Below are positions 47,254-60,161 of a stretch of DNA of 64,000 bases, one piece after another. This DNA comes from Nicotiana tabacum. Its lineage: Eukaryota; Streptophyta; Magnoliopsida; Solanales; Solanaceae. Each line of letters begins with the position of its first letter. Position 1 is the stretch's first letter. The position numbers and the translations under genes were made by a program. The stretch is taken from assembly GCF_000715075.1 (NCBI RefSeq), contig NC_134102.1, forward strand, positions 46,137,348-46,201,347, in the 5' to 3' direction. The notes below the pieces were generated by a model. That model did no database searches. It was not told the origin of the DNA and worked only from the letters and a program-made list of their open reading frames with translations.

Positions 47254-50200
47254 GTTGACGGCCCATTTTGACCCTCCCTTTTAAAATTAATTTAGTTATA
47301 CTTAATAATTTTCGATGAATGTTTTGAAAGTACTTTTATCAATAAATACTTATTTTACAAAATTAACTAGGTATTAGTAGTTTTGAAATTAATAACTTAG
47401 TTTCAGTATTATGTTAATATACTTATCATTTTTAGATTATTAAAATAAAATACACCACATAGGTTTTATAATTAATTTAGCGAATTATTTTTCAATTTTA
47501 GTTAAATAGGTCACTATGTTAATAATTTGAAGTTAGTGTCATAATTTAGAAGATAAAGTATTTTGTAAATAATTACAATAATTAGTATTATATTTGATAA
47601 TTATAATTTTACTACATTTTATTGGAAATTAATTAAGTTTAATAAAATCAATTTTAGAAGGGGTTAAAACTAAAGGGGATACAATTGCAATTCATAATTA
47701 AAATACAAGTGGCTATTTTCTAAATTAATTCCAGCTCAAAGACAAGCCCAATCCGAAAAATACCCAGTCCAAACACCCCATCTCTTTTCATATTGGCAAT
47801 CCGGGTCACTCTCCCTAAACCAATCATAACCTGCCACGTCACTCACCTATCTCACTCACAAAGAAAGCACAATGAATCTGGACCATTGATCTATCAGATC
47901 AACGGGCCGCGTTTTATCCTCATTTTTTCTTTAATTTTAGTACTCCACCAGACTCAATCTTAGCCGTCCAAATCCAACAATCCAACGGTCGTGACTTTTT
48001 TACATTTTAATTCTTTAATGCCCAAATTATTAGGGTCGTTGATCAATAGATCCAACGGTCCAGATTCCATCTCTCACTCTTAAACCTAAAGACCAGCCCC
48101 CAATACCCCAAAACCCTAAATCATTTCCCTAAACACTCAGCCGCCCCCCTTTCCTCTTCTTCTCTCATCTCTCTCAAACCCATAGACCCATCAATCACCC
48201 AAACCTTGCACTAATTAGATCAAGGTCATGAATTCATCAAAGAATCATTCTTTTTGTCTTCCCTAACCGTGAATCCTGCTGATACCTTCCCCCTTTGTCA
48301 TTGCACTTCAAAATTCCTCAAATTCGAACCCTAACCTTCAAAGACGAAACCCCAACTCACCATCGATCTTTGAAATCCATGGCATGCATGGCCGTCCGTT
48401 CTGTCTCTGTACTATGAAACTCATCACTCTCTTTCCATTCTCATCATTTAATCTCAATAGCCCTAATATCGAAGTCATAGACCTAAGTATGAAATCTCAA
48501 ATCATCTTATATTTTCTTATGCTCTTTCAAATCAAGGCGCATGGGAGCCACCTCAGAACCTCATTATGACTATTCGAGGTCCAGAGGTCAAATGCAATGA
48601 CCTCTGGACATTGGGGCTTTACCCGATGGGTTTTTCCTTCAACGGTTAACTTCCCTCCTCTCAGGTAAAATCCCTAACGATTTCCCCCTCCGTCTCTCTG
48701 ATTTTTACTCGCATATGCTTGCATCATCTAGTAATCGTCATCTTCTACTACTGAATTTGAATGTGTTGAAACCCTAAGCCATTAATGGCACTATAAAAGG
48801 GGCTTTCAATGCTCTCACCAACCAGACATAAGACACAAGAAAAACCTAACATCTTCAACTTACTGAGCTAACATACTCAATAGACAAAAAAGCTATCATA
48901 AAATTACTTAGAAAATCTCGCTTTTAATTCTGAGTAGTAAATTTAGCTAGGGTTCTAATTAGTTTCTGGTTTCTATATAATTGTGAGTATTGCACTGGTC
49001 ATGGGAGTTCTTGATTCTATACGGCTAAACAAGAGCCTTTTGTTTGGTTTGCTGCTCAAGAGGAGGTCAGTATGCATCCATCATCTCTCTCTTAATTGCT
49101 TCATTTGAAAATCATGAATGTGTTATTGTTTTCCTGATTAACTGCTTAGTCTATAATGTTTATTTAGCCTTTAATTGTTTATTTTGGTTCACTATGACTT
49201 GTTAATGATCTATGATAAGTTGTTGTATTTTTCTAATGTTAATTAGGTGGCTGTGTGACTTTAATATCCTCAATTTCTGTATTGAACCTATGTGTTTAAT
49301 TTGCTTAACCTGATGATTTCTCACATATGCCTAGGACCTCAGACCTTACTCTAATGTTTTGTTATAATCTTCATGCTGCATTTTGAGTTCTGTTTCACTT
49401 AATGTTCTGTTATAACCTTCATGCTTATCATGCTGTATTGTGAATTCTGTTCTACTTAATGTTCAATTATAAGTCCTCATGATTCATCATGTTATATTAT
49501 CCTGAGTTCTGTTACTCTGTATTTAGGTTCTGCTATAGTCATCATGTTTAACATGCAACACCCTTCTAAATTCTCCTATCCTACCTAGGCTTTTGTGTTT
49601 ATCATGCCATATTCTTTGAGTTCTGTTATGCTTAGGGTTGTTGTTGCAGTCTTCATGTTCATCATTTCCATATTCTTTGAGTTCTCTCATGCTATACTTA
49701 GGGTTGTTATTGCAGTCTCCATATTTATCATGCTATGCTCTTTTGCGTTCTATCATGCTAAATTTGGGATGTTGTTAGATAACTTTAGCTAGGGTATATA
49801 TGAAATACATAGGATAACCTTGCCTCACTAGGTTAAGGCTTGTGAAACCTGAGTGTTTAAAATGCTTTCATAAATGTTTATTAGTGCAAAGTATCCTTTG
49901 AATCCCCCTCATGAATGTTGTACATCCATGTCTTACTGTTAGCTTGTAAACAATCATACTGGGATGGATTTTCCTTTGAATATCAATAGTATTTGTCATG
50001 ATCAGTGTATCTCCTGTGAATCCGACTATAGTTGTGCATGCTGATTATTTCTGTAATCTGAATATGACTCCATCATGCTTAACTATTCAACCAAGCCTGT
50101 GTAGCTGATTTAAGTCTGTTAAGTGTGATGTTTCCCCTATCCTTAACCCATAATGATACTGACAACCTGATTCTTCGATGTTTGGGACTCATATTGTCTT

Positions 50201-51452
50201 GTAAGGTCATAATCTTTGATTGAAATCTCTGTATGTGTGGGAGTTTGGTATGAATTTTTGTTTATCCTTCATGACTTCACATTTTTAAAGACTGTCAGTG
50301 ATTTCGTTTAGTCTTTGTTTGAGAATTTTATATATGGATATGTATACAATGTTGTGTTCTTTGAGAACTCATGCCCAAGTCCAGCTTTACTATAGTCCAA
50401 GGGTCTGACGTCGCTCGTCATTATTACTGCTGGGTCTGCTTTTTGAGGCCTAAACCTCCCAGAGTCACTTCTTTCCCTTCACCTCTTTACTTACTATTTT
50501 GTCATTCTTCAGTTGCACTATATCATTGCTCATTGCTGTTTTCCTGTTGTTATATCTCACTATGTATATGACAATCATATATTGGATTGAATGTTTACCC
50601 TTATCCTTTTAATTCATAGAATGACTTAGGCAAGCCTTAAAGAACTTAGGATTAGAAAGAAGCCTTAGTTAGCGATTAATTCTATAGCTACTAATCACTA
50701 GCTTATTATAAATTCATTATGCCTCGCTAACCTTCTCCTCAAAGATTTTTGAAATCCAAAGGTTTAACAAAGGTGGCAGCCCTCTTTTCAAAGAGAAAAA
50801 AAACAGAATTGTCGCGATTTAATCTTACAAAAAGGGAATCAACTATTTCGAAGGATTAAGGTGTTGCTGACCCTAAAACAAAGGCTTTCAAATAGTTTTC
50901 TACTTCAAAACCAAGGTATTTATTAGGATCATTTTCATAACACTTTTACCACATTAGGATGACATGAACCTCCATGATTTAGGAAACATAATGCTATAAC
51001 TTGGCTTCCATTTTACATGTATACAAACATTTCCATCTTTCGAAGTTCTCTTTTTTAACCTTATATACTAACACTAATTTCATAAAGGCTTTTCTTTAAA
51101 TCCATCCTCTTTAACCATACTCTCCCCTTATAGATATTATGTCCTAATATATGAGCTATACCCTTAGAACATTAGTTAAGGCATAATACAAATAATTAAT
51201 TCCAAATCTAGTCTAAGTCTTATGGAGCTACCTCAAGTAGATTTTAAGGGGTGCCTAACACCTTCCCCTTAGAAGAACAAGAACCCTTACCCATGATCTC
51301 ACAGTTTAGCAGACTAATAAAGAATATAACCTTTAGTAATTAAATAGGTACCCTAGTATACCTTTAAATATTAGGTGGCGACTCTCTTTCATCAACAACA
51401 GAGAAACCACAAATTGAATCTTGTTTTGACTAGTGCAAGATAGGGTGCAACA
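47254..51452 (+). mobile_element. Large LTR (4.2 kb), Tat/Ogre-like
   Basis: It starts TGTTGACGGCCCATTTTGACC after a polypurine tract and ends ...ggtggcgactct...gatagggtgcaaca, so termini are TG and CA. Length is 4,199 bases. A TATA box tataaaag at 48792-48799 is followed by a Pol II-like transcript start region near 48830. The rest is non-coding. No primer site follows at 51453, so it is a 3' LTR. Lineage assignment rests on LTR length and end sequences. Confidence 0.75.
48792..48799 (+). promoter_or_regulatory. TATA box of the large LTR
   Basis: ctataaaagg stands in a GC-neutral stretch near the middle of the LTR, the usual place for the U3/R promoter. Confidence 0.6.
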
Positions 51453-51836
51453 ACGAGTATCATGTATAATTCTTGCTTCAATTACCTCGCCGAGGTTAGT
51501 TATGATACTTGCTGAGTACGTGGGGTCGATTGTACTCATACTATACTCTACACTTAACTGTGCAGATCCAGGTGTTGGACCGAGCCACCAGTAGCTGAGT
51601 CTTGTTGTTGAGTTATCTTTAGAGAGATGAGGTAGAGCTGCATCTCGACCGCAATCTTGGCATCTTTTTTCATTTTGTACTATTGTCATTCATTCAGACA
51701 GTATTGTTATTTGGCATTTCAAACTTTATTTTTGTTTTAGAGCTCATGACTTAGTATTTACCAGTTCATGGGTTTTTATTATGTATCGATGCTATTATGT
51801 TATGTTGATGGCTTTATACCTGTATTATTTACTTAG
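51453..51836 (+). mobile_element. 3' remnant of a G3/G4-type LTR
   Basis: It contains tgagtacgtggggtcgattgtactcatac and cagatccaggtgttgg in the same order as 59730-59800 of the complete LTR (split here to describe only). It is cut on the left by the large LTR and on the right by protease sequence, with no primer site. No gene is present. Confidence 0.6.
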
Positions 51837-52567
51837 CATGGTTGATTTTGACGTGATTTTTGTCATGGAATGGTTTTCACCATGTCATGCTATTCTGGAT
51901 TGTCATGCTAAGACAGTGACATTGGCGATGCTGGAATTGCCTAGGGTTGAGTGGAAAGGTTCCCTGGATTATGTTCCTAGTAGAGTGAATTTATACTTGA
52001 AGGCTTAACAGATGGTTGAGAAGGGATGTTTGGCATATTTGGCCTTTGTGAGGGATGTTGGTGTTGATTCTCCTACCATTGAGTTTGTTCTGGTAGTGTG
52101 AGACTTTCTGGATGTGTTTCCAACAGACCTACCGGGCATACCACCCGACAAGAATATTGATTTCGGTATTGACCTAGTGTCGAGCACTCAACCCATCTCT
52201 ATTCCTCTGTATTGTGTGGCACTAGCAGAGTTGAAGGAATTGAAAGAACTGCTTCAAGAGTTACTTGATAAGGGATTCATTAGGCCTAGTTTATTGCCTT
52301 GGGGAGCGCTGGTTCTGTTTGTAAAGAAGAAGGATGGTACTATGCAGATGTGCATTGATAACAGGCAGTTGAACAAAGTTACAAATAAGAACAAGTACCC
52401 ATTGTCGTGCATTGATAACTTATTAGACCAGCTTCAGGGATCTAGAGTATTTTCGAAGATTGATTTGAGGTCTGGGTATCATAAGTTGAAGATTCAGGAT
52501 TTTGATATTCTAAAGACGACATTCAGGACCCGCTATGCTCACTACGAGTTCCTTGTGATGTCATTTG
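51837..52567 (+). pseudogene. Gypsy chromovirus G3 pol, protease to RT (5' part)
   Basis: It begins in the protease block MVDFDVIFVMEWFSPCHAILDCHA. A TAA at 52006-52008 and a TGA near 52098 interrupt the linker. From 52114 a frame carries [40 protein letters not shown] (canonical MCIDYRQ) and [14 protein letters not shown], then stops sharing similarity at 52567 in ...FLVMSF, where the solo LTR begins. The RT text resumes at 54810. The upstream gag and 5' LTR are absent. Confidence 0.85.
52563..52567 (+). repeat. Target duplication atttg (left) of solo LTR S2
   Basis: atttg at 52563-52567 is repeated exactly at 54810-54814. Removing the LTR and one copy restores the continuous RT block MSFGLTNAP in frame. 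Confidence 0.93.
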
Positions 52568-54809
52568 TGTCACGTCCCAAACCTGGGGAGGCGTGGCTGG
52601 CACCCGGTTCCGTGCTGGCCCGAGCGAACCACTATGTAACTCACTATTTTTCTTCTGTAACTATCATGGGCCAACATGGCCACAACTCGTAATTTATAAC
52701 AAAAAAAGTGGGAAAACGTTGTATCAATGAACCATCATTCTTAATACATGAATACATACGTGCCATCAAGGCCTCTTACATATTGTACATAATGAACCTG
52801 TGTCTACAAAGCCTCTAAGATTATTCGACATCAAATGGGACAAGGTACCGGCCTACCCATAAGTCTGTAGCAAAACTCTGACATAATGACTTATAGACTC
52901 GGCTGCACTCCGAATGAGGTGGAGTCTTACCGATCCTTCACTGAGTGCTAACCTTGCCTATTATGAGGGCTTGTCAAACTGATTATCTATACCTGCAGGC
53001 ATGAATGTAGTGTCCCCAACAAAAGGACGCCAATAAGAATAATGTACTGAGTATGTAAGGCAGAACTGAAACATATCTATAAGTCAACATTAATTAAAGA
53101 AATATAAGAATCAACCTGAATCTCTGTATATGCATACTTACTATACTTATATATATATAATGCTTCTCTTTGAGACTATTATCTATATCGTATGATGCAT
53201 GACTACCCAACTGATCAGTGGTAACTGCCCGACCGATCGTAGCGCGGTGGTAAATTCATGACTACCCGACCGGCCGTAGCTCGATGGTAAATGTGTAACT
53301 GCCCAACCGGCCTTAGCTCGGTGGTAAATGCATGACTGCCCAACCGGAGCTCGGTGGTAAATGTGTAACTTCCCAACCAGTCGTAGCTCGGTGGTAAATG
53401 CATGACTGCTCGACCGGCCGTAGCTCGATGGTAAATGCATTAAGATGCATGTATCACTATATTATAAACATTAACATCTTTATCATATACCTCAATAGAT
53501 ACTTAGAAACGTACTTAGACATACTTGAATATAACTTTACAGGAATGAATAACATAGACATCCTTAACTGCTAAGAGTAGAACCATTTATGGAATAGCAT
53601 TACGTTTACGTATCGTTACTTGGATCATGCCAAAAGAAGAAAGGATTAGCCTTAACCTACCTGAGCCGATTCTCTTGACAATCCCTGTAACACACGTCTT
53701 TTGCGAAAAACACGTAACGGCGGATCGAAGTAGGAAAAAATCCGTATGATATTCTTGAGAAACATTGTACCGTGCTCTATTAGAATTTCATCACACGTTG
53801 CTAGACATATGGAGTATCATGAATGTATGTTTTTGCTATGTTTCTAAAGTAAGAGACTCCCCAACAATGGAAGAAAAGATTTCCGCCTCCTTTCTATATC
53901 TCAAATTTACAAAAGAATTATAACATGAAGGCTTAAGGCTTCCATTTCATGTGTAAGCAAGGCACACCAAGTTCTATGACTCATGTGCACATTAGTTCCA
54001 CCTTTTGCCAACTCAATGCCATTTGGCAGCCCACAATTTCCCCATAAACCAAAGAGTCACCATTTGGATGTTTGAGTCATGTTCACTAGTTGCCACGTGG
54101 GGGGGGGGAGGTGATGTTCCCACCTAAATTATCCACCAATTTCCTAAATGTGCCATCTTGCTCTATGACTTAAGAGTCATTTATTAGACTTTCCTTGGCT
54201 ACCACGTTGGGAGGCTTATCAAGTCAAGACTATCCAAACATTTTAATTACTTATCCACCCCAATAATTTAATGACTAAGCCACCAAAACTCCCTAATCTT
54301 GCCACCTAGCTCCAAGACTTGCCTAGTCAATATTGAATTCCCTACTTGCTGCCACCTTAATCCTTATAAAGTTGATTAGTCATGAACCCCCCTTATCCTC
54401 ATGATTCTACGTGGATTCATACAAATGACACTTACCCACTTATAACTAATTCCATATTCCATGATTTTATACCAACATTTAGCCAATTATTCACACAATA
54501 ATTTCTAGGTCTCGATTCACTTAAATACTAATATATTCCATATACCTTACTATAATGATCGTGCGGTACCTTGTATGGCACTAGTCTATAAATACGGAGT
54601 ATTATAGCTTGGACCGTATTTTATCCCAAAATATCAAACATCGGCGATACTCACTTTCTTCGATTCGTTTACCCTCTGACCTTTATAACACTTACTTTTC
54701 ACTTGATATAAATTTCATAAGCACTTATAACCTCAAAAATAGTCTTGTCATTGAACTTATGTCAATAATCTTATGAGAAATCCAACATCGAAAAGTATGG
54801 GATGTAGCA
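52568..54809 (-). mobile_element. Solo LTR S2 inserted in G3 reverse transcriptase
   Basis: On the minus strand it runs from TGCTACATCCC at 54809 to GGTTTGGGACGTGACA at 52568, 2,242 bases, with no primer site, internal sequence or second LTR. An exact 5-bp duplication flanks it. It is related to the C1 and L1 LTRs (conserved hairpin block at 52991-53031; cttgtatggcactagt text). It contains a six-unit minisatellite (53196-53438). Solo LTRs arise by LTR-LTR recombination. Confidence 0.93.
53196..53438. repeat. Minisatellite, about six 36-bp units, in S2
   Basis: Units follow the pattern gcatgactgcccgaccggccgtagctcgatggtaaat with base changes and small deletions (given in parts: gactgcccgaccgg, then ccgtagctcggtggtaaat). 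Frames crossing it look protein-like only because the unit length is a multiple of three. Confidence 0.88.
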
Positions 54810-57191
54810 ATTTGGGCTGACTAATGCCCCAACAACATTTATGCATCTGATGAATAGTGATTCCAGCCAAATCTTGATTCTTTTATCATAGTATTCATTG
54901 ATGATATACTGGTGTACTCACACAGCCAGGAGGATCACGAGCAACATCTGAGGATTGTACTCCAGACCTTGAGGGAGAAGAAGCTCTATGCTAAATTCTC
55001 CGTGTGAGTTTTGGATTAACTCAGTGGCATTCTTGGGACACGTGGTGTCTAATAAGGGGATCAAGGTAAATCCAAAAAAGATTGAGGCAGTTCAGAGTTG
55101 GCCCAGACCGTCTTCAGCTACAGTGATTCAGAGCTTCTTGGGTTTGGCAGGTTATTATCGCTATTTTGTGGAGGGTTTCTCGTCCATTGCTGCACCTTTG
55201 ACTAGATTGACCTAGAAGGGTACCCCATTCAGGTGGTCTGATGAGTATGGGGAGAGCTTTCAGAATCTCAAGACCACCTTGACCACAACTTCTATTCTAG
55301 TTTTGCCGTCAGTATCAGGTTCATATACGGTTTATTGTGATGATTCGCGGATTGGTATTGGGTGTGTCTTGATGTAGGAGGGCAAGGTGATTGCTTATGT
55401 TTTGCGCCAGTTGAATCCCCATGAGAAGAACTACCATGTTCATGATCTAGAGTTGGCAGTCATTGTTCACGCATTGAAGATTTGGAGGCATTATCTCTAC
55501 GGCGTGTCTTGTGAGGTATTTATAGATCATCGGAGTCTACATCACTTGTTTAAGCATAAGAATCTAAACTTGAGGCAGCAGAGGTGGTTAGAGCTATTAA
55601 AAGACTACGATATCATCATTTTGTATCATCCCGGGAAGGCCAATGTGGTAGCTAATGCCTTGAGTAGAAAGGTTATGGGTATAGGTAGCCTTGCATATAT
55701 TCTAGTTGGTGAGAGACCTCTAGCATCAAATTTTCATTCTTTGGCCAATCACTTCCTGAGATTAGATGTTTCTAAGCCTAGCTGAGTTATTTCTTATGTG
55801 ATTTCTCGGTCTTTATTGTATGAGCGCATAAGAGTGCGTCAGTATGACGACCCCCATTTTCTTGTCCTTAAGGACACGGTGCTTCACGGTAATGCTAAAT
55901 AGGTTTCTATTGGAGATGATGGGGCGTTATGGATGCAGGGTCGTATTTGTGTGCCCAATATGGATGGGTTGCGTGAGTTGATTCTTGAGAAAGGCCACAG
56001 TTCGCGGTATACCATTCATCCTAGTGCCGCCAAGATGTATCAGGACTTGAGGCAACACTATTGAGATTCCCCAGTGGAAGTGGGAGCGTATTACCATGCA
56101 CTTCGTTGTTGGGCTCCCACGGACTTTGAAGAAATTTGACGCAGTTTGGGTGATTGTGGACCGGTTGACCAAGTATGCACATTCCCTTTCGGTTGTGACC
56201 ACCTATTCTTCAGAGCTGCTGGCTCAGATCTATATCCGCGAGATTCTTCGTCTTCATGGCGTGCCGGTGTCCATTATTTCTGATCGAGGCATATAGTTCA
56301 CATCACAATTTTGGAGAGCAGTGCAGCGAGAGTTGGGCACACGGGTTGAGTTGAGTATATCATTCCACCCACATACGGACGGACATTCCGAGCACACCAT
56401 TGAGATCTTGGAGGATATGATACGTACCTGTGTTATGGATTTTGGGGGTTCATAGGATCAGTTCTTACTGCTTGCAGAGTTTGCCTACAACAACAGCTAC
56501 CAATCGAGTATTCAGATGGCTCCTTATAAGGCCTTATATGGGAGGAGTTGTCGATCTCCAATTGATTGGTTTGAGCCAAGGAAGGCTAGGTTGTTGGGCA
56601 CTGATCTGGTTCGGGATGCCTTGGAGAAAGTCAAGTTGACTCGGGATTGACTTCATACAACACAGTCTAGACAGAAGAGTTACACTGATCGGAAGGTTCG
56701 TGATGTTTCATATATGGTGTGAGAGAAGGTACTGCTCAGCGTATTTCCCATGAAGGGTATGATGAGGTTCGGGAAGAAGGGCAAGTTGAGACCTAGGTAT
56801 ATTGGCCCTTTTGAGGTGCTTGAAAGGATTGTAGAGGTGGCCTACAAGCTTGCATTGCCACCTAGTCTATTATGTATTCACCCATTATTTCATATTTCTA
56901 TGCTCCGAAAGTATTATGGTGACCCGTCTCATATTTTGGACTTCAGCACGGTGCAGTTAGATGGAGATTTGACTTATGAGGTGGAGCCGATGACCATTTT
57001 GGACTGGCAGGTTCGAAAGTTGAGATCAAAGAATATAGTTTCAGTGAAAGTTCAGTGGAGAGGCCATCCAGTTGAGGAGGCTACTTGGGAGACTGAGAGG
57101 GAGATGCGAAGTAGTTATCCACCCCTATTTGAGACTCCAGGTATGATTCTAGACCCATTCGAGGACGAACGTATGTTTAAGAGGGGGAGAA
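54810..57191 (+). pseudogene. Gypsy chromovirus G3 pol, RT to chromodomain (3' part)
   Basis: The order is MSFGLTNAP continuation, FIDDILVYS near 54897-54920 (in frame pieces), RNase H ([13 protein letters not shown] and [11 protein letters not shown] at 55387-55560), and integrase. The integrase has the first pair of zinc ligands (EKGHSSRYTIH), a deletion near 56063 that removes the CxxC pair, MHF at the position of the catalytic MDF (Asp to His), SDRGI, then the DGHSEHTIEILED Glu block. From 56750 one frame runs GKKGKLRPRYIGPF, HPLFHISMLRKY and a chromodomain (YEVEPMTILDWQVRKL, VQWRGHPVEEATWETE). In-frame stops occur at about 55215, 55376, 56294, 56454, 56648 and 56720. PPT agagggggagaa precedes the LTR. 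Confidence 0.87.
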
Positions 57192-60161
57192 TGTAACGAT
57201 TCAGCCGATCATTTTGTGTATTAAAGCCTTGTTTCCCTATTTATCGCTTCTTCTATGTTCATTTGTGGTTATGTGACTTGCCAGGGTGGTTGGATTGGTT
57301 TCGGGAAAGTTTTGGAGTGAACTGGGATACGTTGTCCCAAGTTTGGAAGCTTAAGTTGAAAGAGTTGATCAGAATTTGACTTTTGTGTAGACGACTCCAA
57401 AATGGAGTTTTGATGGTTCCAATAGCTTCATATGGTTATTTTGGACTTAGGCATATGTCAGAATATTGATTTGGAGGTTCGTAGATTGGTTTGAGGCTTT
57501 TTGGCAAAAGTTGGAAAGTTGAAGGTTTTGGAAGGTTTAGAAGTTTGACCGAGAGTTCACTTTTTTGGTATCAAATTCACTTTTTTTGTTACGGGAGTTG
57601 AAGTAGGTCTATTGTGTCATTTATGACTTGTGTGAAAACTTTAAGTTCAATCAGAGTTGGTTTGATATGATTCGGCATTAGTTTTAGAAGTTGGAAGTTC
57701 ATTAGTTTCATTAGGCTTGAATTGGGGTGCGATTCATGATTTTGATGTTTTTTAAATTGATTTGAGGCTTCGACTAAGTTCGTATAATGTTTTAGGACAT
57801 GTTGGTATGTTTGGATGGGGTCCCGGGGGCCTCGGGCGTGATTCGGATTGAAATCTGATTGAGGTTTGGACTTAGAGAAATGTTGTTGGCTTCAGTTCTG
57901 GTGTAGCCGCACCTGCGAGGTTTTGGCCGTAGGTGTGGAGCCACAGAAGTGGCCAAGTATGCGCAGATGCGAGATTTGGGAAGGAAGCCTAGGAGCGCAG
58001 GTGCGGAGGTGAATCCGCAGAAGCGAATGCTCTTTTGCGCAAAAAGTTTCGCAGAAGCGAATTTTAACTTGATGGACTGGGGACCGTAGATGCGAAAGGA
58101 TTCCGCAGGTGCGGACGCACAGAAGCACGAGGTGGAATATTGGAGCAGACCCGCAGAAGCGGGATGCTGGACATGTTAATAAAATCGAGGGTTTGAGTTA
58201 GTTCTGTCATTTTCGAATTGTGAAGATGGCTAGGCGTGATTCTTGAGAGGGTTTTTGGCTACGATTGAAGAGTTAAGTGAAGATTCATCGCTTTTATTGA
58301 TATTTATGGTTTACCCATTGATATTTACACAAAGATTATGTATGTTTGAGGTGAAATTTGAGGATTTTTGGACTATATGTTGGAGAGTGAGATATGGTAT
58401 TTTGAGGGTCGATTGGTGGCTGGAATTGGATGATTTTGGTATGGTTGGAATCGTTATTGAATGAGTGTTCGAAATTTATGAATTTTGTCGGGTTCCGAGG
58501 TGCGGTCCCGGGGGTTGACCTTTTGGGTTGACTTTTTTATTTTTGGTTAAAGATCTTAGCTTTGTCATATGGAATCGATTCTTATAGCTTGTATTGATTA
58601 TATTAAGTCATTTGTGACTAGATTCGAGTTTTTCGGAGGCCAATTCGCGGGCAAGGATTTGTTGGAGAATTGAGTTGCGTGCTTGGAGGTAAGTAACATT
58701 TCTAAACTTGGAATTGAGGGTATTTACCCCTGGAAAATGTGTTATTTGTGCTGTGTTGGGATGACGCACATGCTAGGTGACGGGCGTGTGGGCGTGCACC
58801 GTGGAAATCATGACCCGGTTGATTCTTTTGTACTATGTTGTTATCAAGTCTTGTTCTATCCATGAAATCCTTACTTGCTAGAGTAATTGAACTGTGATTC
58901 ATGTTAGAAATCATGTTTAGGCTATGTGCTTATTTGTTTGAGACCTAATGAGGTTATTTTTTATGCTTTGAGATATCTACTTTAACTGTAATTATATGCT
59001 CAGTCATGATTCTTAACTTGCATATCATATCTCAGTCTCTATTATCATTCATTGTTACATCACATATTATTATTGTCGGGCTGAGTGGTACGAGATTTGT
59101 GAGCCCTTGAGACTTGAGAGAGTGATGACTGAGGTAGGCTTGAGAGCCGAGTTATGAGTGTTATTGTAGATCGGGCTGCACGCCGCAGCAGGCCATATTG
59201 GCTTTATAATTATTATGTGGATCGGGCTGCATGTCGCAACATGCCTTATAGGCTTTATATTAGCACTTGGGTAGGATCAGCCCCTCCGGAGTCTGACATA
59301 CCAGTAGTGAACGCAGGCACATTAAGATATCTACACGTGCTTTGGTGAGGGGCATTAATGTCAGGCACTCGTACAGTTCTGGGTGATTGTATGTGAGTTG
59401 TGTGGGCATTTGTGAGATAGTTTTAGCATTTTATAGAAGTGTGAGTACTTTGGAAAATCACCGTGAAATAATTCATTGGACATGCATAACTAACATGTAG
59501 GTATAGAGATGTACCATTCCTCATGATAGTTGTAACTGAAATGTTCTTATCAGTGTTAGAATTTAATTGTTGAACTTGAAAGCATGTCTAATTTTCCGTA
59601 ACAAGAACGAGTTGATTATGATAATTTCTCTGAGTTGTTTATTGTTTCTGTATTGTCATTATATTGGACTCTGATTGTCTTCTTCCGATCTTATCACTGC
59701 TTTCAGCCCAAGGTCAGTTCTGTTATTTATTGAGTACATGGGGTCGGTTGTGCTCATACTACACTCTGCACTTTGTGTGCGGATCCAGGTACGTCTGGAC
59801 GCGGTGATTGCTATATTGGTGTTAGTATGTCCTTGGGAGACTTCGAGGTAGCTGCTATGACGTCCGTAGACCTTGACTCTCTTTCCTTTTATTTTTTTCA
59901 GTACTGTTCTATTAGTCATATAAATGTACTAGAGTTTTGGTTTATGTTGATACTTAATAGTGATCATGTACTTGTTGACACTAGATTTTGGGGTGGTTGT
60001 AGTAGTATTTCAGTTATTTGTATTAGATATTCATGAGATTTCCACTGTTGAGTTTATTAAAACATGTTTTATTCACATGTTTAAGTTGTTATGTGATTGT
60101 CGGCTTGCCTAGCAAGTGTGTTAGGTGCCATCATGACAGGTTGAAATTTTGGGTCGTGACA
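57192..60161 (+). mobile_element. Complete 3' LTR of G3 (2.97 kb)
   Basis: It starts TGTAACGATTC after a polypurine tract and ends TTTTGGGTCGTGACA. It holds a cgcagaagcg-word cluster (57900-58168) and two ggatcgggctgca repeat units (59165-59255). The site equivalent to the LINE insertion in L0 is intact near 58893. No primer site follows; pol sequence of another copy (G4) begins at 60162, so G3 apparently inserted into G4. Confidence 0.85.
57900..58168 (+). repeat. Cluster of cgcagaagcg words in G3 LTR
   Basis: Words such as ccgcacctgcgag, gcgcagatgcgag, tccgcagaagcga, tcgcagaagcga and ccgcagaagcggg occur about eight times in 270 bases, many near-palindromic. Confidence 0.75.

Noticed and set aside
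53183..53440. Two repetitive small proteins on the minus strand
   Set aside because: These are translations of a minisatellite with 36-base units; the repeat explains them without coding.
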